Source: Mesorhizobium sp. INR15 (GTDB lineage: Bacteria; Pseudomonadota; Alphaproteobacteria; Rhizobiales; Rhizobiaceae). From it: a stretch of DNA of 64,000 nucleotides. Below the pieces are notes generated by a model. The model was given only the letters and a program-made list of their open reading frames with translations, was not told the origin of the DNA and did no database searches. The first letter of the stretch is position 1. Each line of letters starts with the position of its first letter. A program made the translations under genes and the position numbers. Shown piece by piece: positions 1 through 9,007 of this stretch. Location: assembly GCF_015500075.1 (NCBI RefSeq), contig NZ_CP045496.1, positions 1,364,001 to 1,428,000 of the forward strand, written 5' to 3'.

Positions 1-1
1 C

Positions 2-568
2 CAGTTGGTGGCCAAGGGCCATAACTTTCCCAACATGACGTTGGTCGGCGTTGTCGATGCCGATCTCGGCCTTGCCAATGGTGATCCGCGCGCGGCGGAA
101 CGCACCTTTCAATTGCTCAGCCAGGTGACCGGCCGCGCCGGCCGAACCGGCAAGAAAAGCCTCGGCCTGCTGCAGACCTTCCAGCCTGAGCATCCGGTGA
201 TGCGGGCGATCGTCTCGGGTGATGCCGAGGCCTTTTACGAACGCGAGATTTCCGAGCGGGAGCGGGCGGCGCTGCCGCCATTCGGCAGGCTGGCCGGCGT
301 TATCGTCAGCGCGGTAACGCGGGCGGAAGCGGAGGGGCACGCACGCGGCTTGCGCCGCGTGGCGCCCGAGGCCAGCGACCTGTTCGTGCTCGGCCCGGCG
401 GAAGCGCCGCTGTCGCTGCTCGGCGGCCGCCATCGCTTTCGCCTGCTGATCCAGGGCGAGCGGCGTGCCGACATGCAAGGGTTCATTCGTGCCATGCTGG
501 CCAATGGACCGAAGCAGCGCGGTTCGGTCAGGGTGCAGGTCGATATCGATCCGCAGAGCTTTTTGTAA
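2..568 (+). CDS. priA: Primosomal protein N' (helicase PriA), C-terminal part
   Basis: PriA is the superfamily 2 helicase that reloads the replisome at stalled forks. Only the last 188 residues lie in the window; the 5' end is outside. The fragment opens inside helicase motif V (AKGHNFPNMTLVGVVDAD) and contains motif VI (LLSQVTGRAGR), followed by the C-terminal domain ending in VDIDPQSFL. This fits the end of a normal PriA of about 730 aa. A gene order of priA upstream of atpHAGDC is common in Rhizobiales. The reading frame is open from base 2 to the TAA at 566-568. Confidence 0.93.
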   Translation, partial: QLVAKGHNFPNMTLVGVVDADLGLANGDPRAAERTFQLLSQVTGRAGRTGKKSLGLLQTFQPEHPVMRAIVSGDAEAFYEREISERERAALPPFGRLAGVIVSAVTRAEAEGHARGLRRVAPEASDLFVLGPAEAPLSLLGGRHRFRLLIQGERRADMQGFIRAMLANGPKQRGSVRVQVDIDPQSFL

Positions 569-623
569 GGGCGCGGATGTCGGCTATAGGCTGTGCGGAA
601 ATTGTTGAGAGGCGGAAGCTGCC

Positions 624-1322
624 ATGAAAACCCTTGGCCTGCTCGGTGGCATGAGCTGGGAATCGACTGCCATCTACTATCGGATGCTGAACGAGATCGT
701 GCGCGAGCGGCTGGGCGGGTTGCATTCGGCCAAGCTGCTGTTGTGGTCGTTCGATTTCGCCGAGATTGCCGAGCGGCAGCATCACGGTGATTGGGACGGC
801 GCCGGCGTGCTCCTTGCCGAGGCGGCGCGCAAGCTCGAGGCCGGCGGCGCCGAAGGCCTGCTGATCTGCACCAACACCATGCACAAGCTGGCCGACCAGG
901 TGCAGGCAGCGGTGTCGATCCCCTTGATCCACATTGCCGACGCCACGGCCATCGCCGTCAAGCGCGCCGGCATGCAGCGGCCGGCGTTGCTGGCGACGCG
1001 CTTCACCATGGAGCAGGATTTCTACAAGGGCCGGCTTGCCGATAAATATGGCCTGCGGCCCGTGGTGCCCGATGGTGCTGGGCGCGACATGGTTCATCGC
1101 GTGATTTACGAGGAACTTTGCCAGGGCATCGTCTCGGATATCTCGAAGGCGGCCTACATCGCCGAGACCAATCGTCTGCGCGCGGAAGAGGCCGCCGACA
1201 GTGTCATCATGGGGTGCACCGAGATCACCATGCTGATCGGCCAGCAGGATTTCGACGTCCCGGTCTTCGACACGACGCGCATCCATGTCGAAGCCGCGGT
1301 CGAGTTCGCGCTGGGCGCATAG
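624..1322 (+). CDS. Aspartate/glutamate racemase family protein (RacX/YgeA-like)
   Basis: A 232-aa cofactor-independent amino acid racemase of the Asp/Glu racemase superfamily. The N-terminus shows the family signature GLLGGMSWEST. The two catalytic cysteines sit in CTNTMHK (about residue 83) and in MGCTEIT near residue 197. An AGGCGGAAG sequence precedes the ATG. The family interconverts L- and D-aspartate, glutamate or broader substrates; the substrate here cannot be read from sequence. The gene lies alone between priA and a small membrane protein, with no biosynthetic partner nearby. Confidence 0.85.
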   Translation: MKTLGLLGGMSWESTAIYYRMLNEIVRERLGGLHSAKLLLWSFDFAEIAERQHHGDWDGAGVLLAEAARKLEAGGAEGLLICTNTMHKLADQVQAAVSIPLIHIADATAIAVKRAGMQRPALLATRFTMEQDFYKGRLADKYGLRPVVPDGAGRDMVHRVIYEELCQGIVSDISKAAYIAETNRLRAEEAADSVIMGCTEITMLIGQQDFDVPVFDTTRIHVEAAVEFALGA

Positions 1323-1419
1323 GTCTTCGGCCGAAAATCGCCAATGCTGTACTGGCGCATGCCTCGACCTTCGCTAGAATGCGCGGGATTTTCGAAGCAG
1401 GCTTTTTCGAGGGGACAAG

Positions 1420-1815
1420 ATGGATTTTGCCTTTCCGTGGCCAATGAGCCAGGGCGAATGGGCGGCGTGGTCGAGTGCCGCCGTGACGCTGGTCTTTGGC
1501 CTGCTGATGTTTCTGGCGCCGCGCATCGGCTTCAAGATCATGCGGATTCAGGCGATCCCCGAAAAGCCGGAAGCGGTTGCCGAGGGCCGTGCCGCGATGG
1601 CCGGGTTCTATCTCGGCGTCGGCATCTGCTGCATCCTGCTTGCCCAGCCGCTGATCTATATGACGCTGGGCTTCTGCTGGCTGTTCTCCGCCTTCGGCCG
1701 TTTGCTGGCGATGATGTCGGATGGCGCCAACACGCCCTACAACTGGGTTTCCGTGGTAATCGAACTGGCGCTTGCGGGGCCGCCGCTCGCCTTTGCCTTT
1801 GGCTTTTTGCCTTGA
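1420..1815 (+). CDS. Small four-helix membrane protein (DUF4345-like)
   Basis: A 131-aa protein with about four hydrophobic segments, near residues 17-35, 58-78, 79-97 and 108-129. The second loop has GRAAMAGFYLGVG, which resembles the small DUF4345 membrane family; that assignment is from memory of the pattern and is tentative. Function is unknown. It stands alone between the racemase and atpH, with a GAGGGGACAAG ribosome binding site upstream. Confidence 0.65.
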   Translation: MDFAFPWPMSQGEWAAWSSAAVTLVFGLLMFLAPRIGFKIMRIQAIPEKPEAVAEGRAAMAGFYLGVGICCILLAQPLIYMTLGFCWLFSAFGRLLAMMSDGANTPYNWVSVVIELALAGPPLAFAFGFLP

Positions 1816-2061
1816 ATCCCAGCCTAATCCGGGACTTGCGATTGGACTCTGCCGCCGGATGCGACAATAGTGCCTGAAAACCATGCCGGACGATGCATTG
1901 CGGTCTTAAAATGCCTGTGCTAGACGGCAATCGACTTTCGGCCGGGGATAGCGGAAGCCGCGTCTCCGTGCTTGAAAAAATGCAGTAAGGTCAAAGATTT
2001 AGCCAGAGTTTTTGCTCGCGCCAACAATCTGCGGCCTGTCAGACAAGAGAAAAGACGGTCC

Positions 2062-2622
2062 GTGACCCAATCGTCATCGCCAATCTCAGGTGTCGCAGAA
2101 CGCTATGCGGGTTCGCTGTTCGAACTCGCGCTGCAGGCAAATTCCGTCGCCAAGGTCGAAGCCGACCTCAACAGTTTCGAAGCGATGCTGGAAGGCAGCG
2201 CCGACCTGACCCGCCTGATCAACAGCCCGGTCTTCTCAAGCGAAGATCAGGCCAAGGCTATCGGCGCGATCGCCGACAAGGCCAAGATCACCGGGCTGAC
2301 CGGCAATTTCCTGCGCGTCGTCGCCGGCAATCGCCGTCTGTTCGCCATTCCCGGCATGATCAGGGCGTTCCGCCAGATCGCAGCCGAACATCGTGGCGAG
2401 ACCGCTGCTGAAGTGACGTCGGCTCACGAGCTGACCGCTGCCCAGCAGACCGAACTCAAGGCTGCGTTGAAAAGCGTTGCCGGCAAGGACGTGGCCATCA
2501 CCGTCACCGTCGACCCGTCGCTGCTTGGCGGGCTGGTGGTCAAGATGGGCTCGCGCCAGATCGATACGTCGCTCAAAACCAAACTCAATTCGCTCAAGCT
2601 TGCACTGAAAGAGGTCGGCTGA
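2062..2622 (+). CDS. atpH: ATP synthase F1 delta subunit
   Basis: Delta (OSCP-like) subunit of the F1Fo ATP synthase, joining the F1 head to the peripheral stalk at the inner membrane. I place the start at GTG 2062 (VTQSSSPISGVAERYAGSLF). This gives 186 aa, the usual alphaproteobacterial length; the upstream in-frame codons back to 1972 do not look like delta subunit. The conserved C-terminal motif DPSLLGGLVVKMG is present. The TGA overlaps the atpA ATG in TGATG, so the two genes are probably translationally coupled. It is the first gene of the F1 operon. Confidence 0.95.
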   Translation: MTQSSSPISGVAERYAGSLFELALQANSVAKVEADLNSFEAMLEGSADLTRLINSPVFSSEDQAKAIGAIADKAKITGLTGNFLRVVAGNRRLFAIPGMIRAFRQIAAEHRGETAAEVTSAHELTAAQQTELKAALKSVAGKDVAITVTVDPSLLGGLVVKMGSRQIDTSLKTKLNSLKLALKEVG

Positions 2623-4151
2623 TGGACATCCGCGCCGCGGAAATTTCCGCAATTCTGAAAGACCAGATCAAGAATTTCGGCAAGGAGGCTGAAGTCTCCG
2701 AAGTCGGACAGGTTCTGTCCGTCGGCGACGGTATCGCCCGTGTCTATGGCCTCGACAATGTCCAGGCCGGCGAGATGGTCGAGTTCCCCGGCGGCATCCG
2801 CGGCATGGCGCTCAACCTCGAAGCCGACAATGTCGGTGTCGTCATCTTCGGCGCCGACCGCGACATCAAGGAAGGCGACATCGTCAAGCGCACCGGCGCC
2901 ATCGTCGACGCGCCTGTCGGCATGGGCCTGCTCGGCCGCGTCGTCGACGCGCTCGGCAATCCTATCGACGGCAAGGGTCCGATCAAGGCGACCGAACGCA
3001 AGCGCGTCGACGTCAAGGCGCCCGGCATCATCCCGCGCAAATCGGTCAACGAGCCGATGTCGACGGGCCTCAAGGCCATCGACGCGCTGATCCCGGTCGG
3101 CCGCGGCCAGCGCGAGCTGGTCATCGGCGATCGTCAGACCGGCAAGACCGCCATCATTCTCGACACCATGCTCAACCAGAAGTCGGTGCACGACAATGGT
3201 CCCGAGAAGGAAAAGCTCTACTGCGTCTACGTCGCTGTCGGCCAGAAGCGCTCGACCGTCGCGCAGTTCGTCAAGGTTCTGGAAGAGCGCGGCGCGCTCG
3301 AATATTCGATCATCGTCGCCGCCACCGCTTCCGATCCGGCGCCGATGCAGTTCCTGGCGCCGTTCACGGCATGCACCATGGGCGAGTATTTCCGCGACAA
3401 CGGCATGCACGCGCTGATCAGCTATGACGATCTGTCGAAGCAGGCGGTTGCCTATCGCCAGATGTCGCTGCTGCTGCGCCGCCCGCCGGGCCGCGAAGCT
3501 TACCCGGGCGACGTTTTCTACCTGCACTCGCGCCTGCTCGAGCGCGCCGCCAAGCTCAACGACGATCTGGGTGGTGGCTCGCTGACGGCCCTGCCGATCA
3601 TCGAGACGCAGGCCAACGACGTTTCGGCCTATATTCCGACCAACGTGATCTCGATCACCGACGGACAGATCTTCCTCGAAACCAACCTGTTCTTCCAGGG
3701 CATCCGTCCGGCCGTCAACGTCGGCCTGTCGGTCAGCCGCGTCGGCTCCGCCGCGCAGATCAAGGCGATGAAGCAGGTTGCCGGCTCGATCAAGGGTGAG
3801 CTCGCGCAGTACCGCGAAATGGCGGCTTTCGCGCAGTTCGGCTCCGATCTTGACGCCGCCACGCAGCGCCTGCTGAACCGTGGTTCGCGCCTGACCGAAC
3901 TTCTGAAGCAGCCGCAGTTCTCGCCGCTGAAGACCGAAGAGCAGGTCGCCGTGATCTTCGCCGGCGTCAACGGCTATCTAGACAAGCTGCCGGTCAACCA
4001 GGTCGGCAAGTTCGAGCATGGCCTGCTCAGCCACATGCGTGCGGCGGGCAAGGACGTTCTCGACGCCATCCGCAAGGAAAAGGCGCTGTCGGACGATCTG
4101 CGCGCCAAGTTGAAGGCCGAGATCGACGCCTTCGCCAAGACCTTCGCTTGA
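2622..4151 (+). CDS. atpA: ATP synthase F1 alpha subunit
   Basis: Non-catalytic nucleotide-binding subunit of F1, 509 aa and full length. The P-loop GDRQTGKTAI lies at about residues 169-178. The beta-barrel N-terminal domain (VLSVGDGIARVYGLDN) and the C-terminal helical bundle are intact. The start overlaps the atpH stop by one base. The gene sits in the standard delta-alpha-gamma-beta-epsilon order. Confidence 0.98.
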   Translation: MDIRAAEISAILKDQIKNFGKEAEVSEVGQVLSVGDGIARVYGLDNVQAGEMVEFPGGIRGMALNLEADNVGVVIFGADRDIKEGDIVKRTGAIVDAPVGMGLLGRVVDALGNPIDGKGPIKATERKRVDVKAPGIIPRKSVNEPMSTGLKAIDALIPVGRGQRELVIGDRQTGKTAIILDTMLNQKSVHDNGPEKEKLYCVYVAVGQKRSTVAQFVKVLEERGALEYSIIVAATASDPAPMQFLAPFTACTMGEYFRDNGMHALISYDDLSKQAVAYRQMSLLLRRPPGREAYPGDVFYLHSRLLERAAKLNDDLGGGSLTALPIIETQANDVSAYIPTNVISITDGQIFLETNLFFQGIRPAVNVGLSVSRVGSAAQIKAMKQVAGSIKGELAQYREMAAFAQFGSDLDAATQRLLNRGSRLTELLKQPQFSPLKTEEQVAVIFAGVNGYLDKLPVNQVGKFEHGLLSHMRAAGKDVLDAIRKEKALSDDLRAKLKAEIDAFAKTFA

Positions 4152-4183
4152 ACGAAGCCGGACGACGGGATCAGGTTTGAAGC

Positions 4184-5068
4184 ATGCCTTCGTTAAAAGA
4201 CCTTCGTAACCGTATCGCCTCGGTCAAGGCGACGCAGAAGATCACCAAGGCGATGCAGATGGTCGCCGCGGCGAAGCTGCGCCGTGCGCAAGAGGCCGCG
4301 GAAGCAGCGCGCCCCTATTCCGAGCGCATGGGTTCGGTGCTGGCCAACATCACCCAGGCAATCGGCGGCGGTGGCGATGCCCCGGCGCTGATGACCGGTA
4401 CCGGCAAGGACAACGTGCATCTGCTCGTCGTCTGCACCGCCGAGCGCGGCCTGTGTGGCGGCTTCAACTCGCAGATCGCCCGCCTTGCCCGCGATCACAT
4501 CCGCAGGCTTCTGGCCGACGGCAAGCAGGTCAAGATCCTCTGCGTCGGCAAGAAGGGTTTCGATATCCTGCGCCGTGACTATGCATCGATGATCATCGAT
4601 CGTATCGATCTGCGTGAGGTGAAGACCCTTCGCTTTGCCAATGCCGACGGTATCGCCAAGAAGGTCATCCACCTCTTCAGCGAGGGCGGCTTCGATATCT
4701 GCACTCTGTTCTACTCGCAGTTCAAATCGGTGATCAGCCAGATCCCGACCGCGCAGCAGATCATTCCGGCCGGTGTGGCTTCGGCTCCCGCCGACGCGAC
4801 GGCCGGCGGCAACGCCGTCTATGAATACGAACCGGAGCCGGGCGAGATCCTCTCCGACCTCATTCCGCGCAACATCTCCGTGCAGGTTTTCCGGGCGCTG
4901 CTCGAAAACGCGGCCGGCGAAATGGGCGCCAAGATGAGCGCCATGGACAATGCGACGCGCAACGCCGGCGACATGATCAACAAGTTGTCGATCACCTACA
5001 ACCGCCAGCGGCAAGCCCAGATTACCAAGGAACTGATCGAAATCATTTCGGGCGCCGAGGCGCTCTAG
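4184..5068 (+). CDS. atpG: ATP synthase F1 gamma subunit
   Basis: Central-stalk rotor subunit, 294 aa. The N-terminal helix (SLKDLRNRIASVKATQKIT) and the C-terminal helix (ITYNRQRQAQITKELIEI) that together form the coiled-coil shaft are both present, as is the conserved ERGLCGGFN segment. It follows atpA after 32 bases and precedes atpD by 72 bases. Confidence 0.97.
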   Translation: MPSLKDLRNRIASVKATQKITKAMQMVAAAKLRRAQEAAEAARPYSERMGSVLANITQAIGGGGDAPALMTGTGKDNVHLLVVCTAERGLCGGFNSQIARLARDHIRRLLADGKQVKILCVGKKGFDILRRDYASMIIDRIDLREVKTLRFANADGIAKKVIHLFSEGGFDICTLFYSQFKSVISQIPTAQQIIPAGVASAPADATAGGNAVYEYEPEPGEILSDLIPRNISVQVFRALLENAAGEMGAKMSAMDNATRNAGDMINKLSITYNRQRQAQITKELIEIISGAEAL

Positions 5069-5140
5069 GCGCGATTCCCCAGGGGTCATCGACCCCGTCG
5101 GATCGTGTGAGAAACAAAAGGACGAAAAAGGGTAAAGACG

Positions 5141-6712
5141 ATGGCGAAAGCAGCGACTCCCAAGACCGCAGCCCCCGCAAAGGCGGCAGCGCCGGCAAAG
5201 GCTCCGGCAGCAGCGAAGGCAGCTCCGGCCAAGAAGGCGGCAGCACCGGCCAAGGCCGCTCCGGCCAAGACATCTTCTGTCGCCGTCAAGGCGACAGGCG
5301 CTGTCGGCAAGGTTCGCCAGGTCATCGGCGCCGTTGTCGACGTGCAGTTCGGCGATCATCTGCCGGCGATTCTGAATGCGATCGAGACGACCAATGTCGG
5401 CAACCGCCTCGTGCTCGAGGTTGCCCAGCACCTCGGTGAAAACACCGTGCGCTGCATCGCCATGGACTCGACCGAAGGTCTGGTGCGCGGCCAGGTCGTC
5501 TATGATACCGGCGCGCCGATCACCGTGCCGGTCGGCCCGGGCATGCTCGGCCGCATCATCAACGTCATCGGCGAGCCGGTCGATGAGGAAGGCCCGGTCG
5601 ACGGCATCGAAATGCGTTCCATCCATCAGCCGGCGCCATCCTATGTCGAGCAGTCGACGGAAGCGCAGATCCTGATCACCGGCATCAAGGTGCTCGACCT
5701 GCTGGCGCCTTACGCCAAGGGCGGCAAGATCGGCCTGTTCGGCGGTGCCGGCGTTGGCAAGACCGTCCTGATCCAGGAACTGATCAACAACATCGCCAAG
5801 GCGCATGGTGGCTATTCGGTGTTCGCCGGTGTCGGCGAACGCACCCGCGAAGGCAACGATCTCTATCACGAGTTCATCGAGTCCGGCGTCAACAAGAAGG
5901 GCGGCGGCGAGGGCTCCAAAGCAGCACTTGTCTATGGCCAGATGAACGAGCCGCCGGGCGCACGCGCCCGCGTCGGCCTGACCGGCCTGACGGTTGCCGA
6001 GTATTTCCGCGACCAGGGCCAGGACGTGCTGTTCTTCGTCGACAACATCTTCCGCTTCACCCAGGCGGGTTCGGAAGTGTCGGCTTTGCTCGGCCGTATC
6101 CCGTCGGCCGTGGGCTATCAGCCGACGCTGGCCACTGACATGGGCATGCTGCAGGAACGCATCACCACCACCACCAAGGGCTCGATCACGTCCGTGCAAG
6201 CCATCTACGTGCCGGCCGACGACTTGACCGATCCGGCGCCTGCAACCTCGTTCGCCCACCTTGACGCGACGACGACGCTCAACCGCGCCATCGCCGAAAA
6301 GGGCATCTACCCGGCCGTCGATCCGCTGGATTCGACCTCGCGCATGCTCGACCCGCTGGTTGTCGGTGACGAGCATTACGGTGTCGCCCGCCAGGTGCAG
6401 TCGATCCTCCAGCGCTACAAGTCGCTGCAGGACATCATCGCCATCCTGGGCATGGACGAGCTGTCGGAAGAGGACAAGCAGACGGTGGCGCGCGCCCGCA
6501 AGATAGAGCGCTTCCTGTCGCAGCCGTTCTTCGTCGCTGAAGTGTTCACCGGTGCGCCTGGCAAGCTGGTCGACCTCGCCGACACCATCAAGGGCTTCAA
6601 GGGCCTCTGCAACGGCGACTACGATCACCTTCCGGAAGCTGCCTTCTACATGGTCGGCGGCATCGAGGAAGCAGTCGAGAAGGCACAGCGCCTGGCGGCT
6701 GAAGCTGCTTGA
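5141..6712 (+). CDS. atpD: ATP synthase F1 beta subunit with Ala/Lys/Pro-rich N-terminal extension
   Basis: Catalytic subunit of F1, 523 aa. The P-loop GGAGVGKTVLI is at about residues 201-211, and the catalytic glutamate segment GVGERTREGNDLY follows. Residues 1-50 are a low-complexity run of AAPAKA-type repeats before the conserved start at VGKVRQVIGAVVDVQF. Many Rhizobiales AtpD proteins carry a comparable extension, so I take it as real; the ATG at 5141 is preceded by purine-rich sequence. The function of the extension is unknown. Confidence 0.97.
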   Translation: MAKAATPKTAAPAKAAAPAKAPAAAKAAPAKKAAAPAKAAPAKTSSVAVKATGAVGKVRQVIGAVVDVQFGDHLPAILNAIETTNVGNRLVLEVAQHLGENTVRCIAMDSTEGLVRGQVVYDTGAPITVPVGPGMLGRIINVIGEPVDEEGPVDGIEMRSIHQPAPSYVEQSTEAQILITGIKVLDLLAPYAKGGKIGLFGGAGVGKTVLIQELINNIAKAHGGYSVFAGVGERTREGNDLYHEFIESGVNKKGGGEGSKAALVYGQMNEPPGARARVGLTGLTVAEYFRDQGQDVLFFVDNIFRFTQAGSEVSALLGRIPSAVGYQPTLATDMGMLQERITTTTKGSITSVQAIYVPADDLTDPAPATSFAHLDATTTLNRAIAEKGIYPAVDPLDSTSRMLDPLVVGDEHYGVARQVQSILQRYKSLQDIIAILGMDELSEEDKQTVARARKIERFLSQPFFVAEVFTGAPGKLVDLADTIKGFKGLCNGDYDHLPEAAFYMVGGIEEAVEKAQRLAAEAA

Positions 6713-6781
6713 TAAGAGATAACGGACCCGAATACGCCTGAGGCGATCGGGTCCGTCTTAATGGGTTGAACGGGTAGAATA

Positions 6782-7189
6782 ATGGCTGAAGCTTTCAAGT
6801 TCGAACTGGTTTCGCCGGAACGCCTGCTGGTTTCCGAGCAGGTCGAGTCGGTTGTCATTCCGGGTGCCGAAGGCGAGATGACCGTCATGGCCAACCATGC
6901 GCCGGTGATGACCACGATCAAGCCGGGCGTCGTCACGGTGAAGACCGCTTCTGGCGCTGAAGAGCGCTATGTGGTGTTCGGCGGCTTCGCCGACATCGTT
7001 CCGGCCGGCTGCACGCTGCTGGCGGAATCGGCGGTCGCTGTGAAGAACGTCGACCGCGCCGACCTTGCCCGCCGCATCCAGGAGGCCAAGGAAGATGCCG
7101 CCGACGCCAAGGACGATCAATCGCGCAGCAAGGCAGAGCAATTCCTTAGCCAGCTCACCACGCTGGAAGGCGCCATCCTGCCGGCTTGA
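6782..7189 (+). CDS. atpC: ATP synthase F1 epsilon subunit
   Basis: The 135-aa epsilon subunit regulates rotation and ATP hydrolysis. The N-terminal beta-sandwich motif (FELVSPERLLVSEQVESV) and the conserved GAEGEMTVMANHAP are clear. The C-terminal helical hairpin (residues 90-135) is complete. It is the last gene of the operon and is followed by an intrinsic terminator at 7216. Confidence 0.96.
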   Translation: MAEAFKFELVSPERLLVSEQVESVVIPGAEGEMTVMANHAPVMTTIKPGVVTVKTASGAEERYVVFGGFADIVPAGCTLLAESAVAVKNVDRADLARRIQEAKEDAADAKDDQSRSKAEQFLSQLTTLEGAILPA

Positions 7190-7215
7190 AGCCTAATTCA
7201 GATGACGGAATGAAA

Positions 7216-7239
7216 AGCGGGGCCTTGCCTCGCTTTTTT
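7216..7239 (+). terminator. Rho-independent terminator of the atp operon
   Basis: A 7-bp stem (AGCGGGG with CCTCGCT, one G-T pair) and a 5-nt loop are followed by TTTTTT, 27 bases after the atpC stop. Confidence 0.8.
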
Positions 7240-7335
7240 CGTTGGGAAGCCCGGCTTTACTTGCTTGTGGTAGGCGTACGGACCGCCAACGAAGTAAAAT
7301 CGCGCTCGATATGGTGGACGGATACGAAGTCCTGG

Positions 7336-8829
7336 CTATTCAATTCCAGGTCCATTGCCATCTATGCCGAGCGCGGCGAAGGCCAGGGTTGGACCGTCGC
7401 GTCGCAGATGGACGAGATGGACAGCCACGAGTTCAATCAGCGTCTGGCGTTCGGCATGATCCCTGGCGAAGCCGGCGAGGTCGAATACCGCCGTTACCGT
7501 TTCATTCGCGGGGAGATGCTGGCTCAAAAGCGCCGTCAGGGCCGAGTCGAGCGGATCGGTGAAATGGCCTTCAGGCAAGGTCTTGCCGCGTGCCGCGCAG
7601 GCGGCGATCCAGGCGGCAACCACCAACGTGAGATGGACCAGCTCCGTGCCAGCTTCGAGGCATTCCAAGGCGGAAGCCACGATACGCTGCGGCAGTTTCT
7701 GGCTGCCGTCGTTGGCGATCTGAGCCGTGCGGTGGGCGAGAGCGGTGTTTGAAAAACGCTCCGCGAGTTCGGACGTATAGGCATTCGTGTCGAGCCCGGC
7801 GTCCTCGGGTAGCGTGGAGGCGGCTTCCGCCCATAGCGCATCGACAAAGCTTCTGATCGCCGGGTCGGCGAAGGCGTGGTCGACCGTCGCATGGCCGCTG
7901 AGCAGGCCGAGATAGGCGATCGCCGAATGCGAACCGTTGAGGAGCCGCAGCTTCATGTCCTCGAACGGCCCGACGTCGTCGACCATCGTGACGCCGAACT
8001 TCTCCCAGGCCGGCCGTCCGCTCGGAAAGCGGTCTTCGATCACCCATTGGCTGAATGGCTCGGTCATGACAGGCCAGGCGTCCTCGACACCAAGCTGGCC
8101 GGTGATCCGCGCCCTGTCGGCATCAGTGGTCGCGGGCACGATGCGGTCGACCATGCTTGAGGGGAACGCCACTTCTTCGGCGATGTGGCGGGCGAGGCTG
8201 GCATCGCGCAAAGTGGCGAATTCCACCAGCAGCCGGTGCAACGTCGCGCCGTTGGAGGGGAGGTTATCGCAGCACAGAACAGTGAAAGGTGGGACGCCGG
8301 CGCTGCGGCGTCGGGCGAGCGCCTCGGTCAAGAAACCATGCGCGGTCCTCGGCGTGTCGGGCTTCGCCAAATCGTGGACAATGTCGGGATGGGCGGCATC
8401 CAGCCCACCGCCCGCCGCACGCAGATAGGCCTTCTCGGTGATCGTCAGCGTGACGATGCGAGTGCGTGGGTCGGCCAGTGCGGAAAGCACGGCATCCGGG
8501 CTTTCCGGTGCCACCAGCATCGACAGGATCGAGCCGATAACGCCAAGCTTCTCCTCGCCGCTGCTTCGGATCGCCAACGTGTAGAGCCCGTCTTGCGGCG
8601 CCAGTGCGTCGCGGGTGTCGGCGCTGCGCAGCGAGACACCGACTATGCCCCAGCCGGTCTCGCCGGCCGCGAGGCAGTCGTCGATATAGGCGGCCTGATG
8701 GGCACGGTGGAAGGCGCCGACGCCGAGATGGACAATGCCTGGCGTGACAGCGGCGCGGTCATAGCGCGGGGTTGCGACTTGCTCCGGCAAGGACCGCAGC
8801 ATCTTGTCGGACAAAGAACCCGCGGTCAT
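7336..8829 (-). CDS. uxuB: Fructuronate reductase / mannitol dehydrogenase family protein
   Basis: A 497-aa NAD-dependent polyol/uronate dehydrogenase of the mannitol dehydrogenase family. The N-terminal domain carries the signature IVHLGVGAFHRAHQAAY. The catalytic motif KLRLLNGSHSAIAYLG holds the family lysine, asparagine and histidine. Members reduce D-fructuronate or tagaturonate or oxidise D-mannitol. The uronate isomerase transcribed divergently next door favours fructuronate reductase (D-fructuronate to D-mannonate). The mannitol alternative cannot be excluded from sequence alone. Confidence 0.85.
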   Translation of the reverse strand: MTAGSLSDKMLRSLPEQVATPRYDRAAVTPGIVHLGVGAFHRAHQAAYIDDCLAAGETGWGIVGVSLRSADTRDALAPQDGLYTLAIRSSGEEKLGVIGSILSMLVAPESPDAVLSALADPRTRIVTLTITEKAYLRAAGGGLDAAHPDIVHDLAKPDTPRTAHGFLTEALARRRSAGVPPFTVLCCDNLPSNGATLHRLLVEFATLRDASLARHIAEEVAFPSSMVDRIVPATTDADRARITGQLGVEDAWPVMTEPFSQWVIEDRFPSGRPAWEKFGVTMVDDVGPFEDMKLRLLNGSHSAIAYLGLLSGHATVDHAFADPAIRSFVDALWAEAASTLPEDAGLDTNAYTSELAERFSNTALAHRTAQIANDGSQKLPQRIVASALECLEAGTELVHLTLVVAAWIAACAARGKTLPEGHFTDPLDSALTALLSQHLPANETVTAVFDLAGFARDHAERQTLIELVAVHLVHLRRDGPTLAFAALGIDGNGPGIE

Positions 8830-9007
8830 GGCGCCAAACAGGCAGAAAGGTTCAGGTCGTGTGGCATGGAGATGTCCCGGCGCTGCTTATCGCAAGCGGC
8901 GTAACACCTGTTTCCCGCTGCCGCAAGGATGCCTGTTTCGTCGGCCACGTTGACACCGCATCCGCCCGGCCGTACCGATGTCGAGCGTGGAAGGAGCCGC
9001 CTTTTCC

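Noticed and set aside
4193..6628. 811-codon minus-strand open frame across atpG and atpD
   Set aside because: It is the antisense of two certain ATP synthase genes; long antisense frames are normal in GC-rich DNA and the translation shows no domain.
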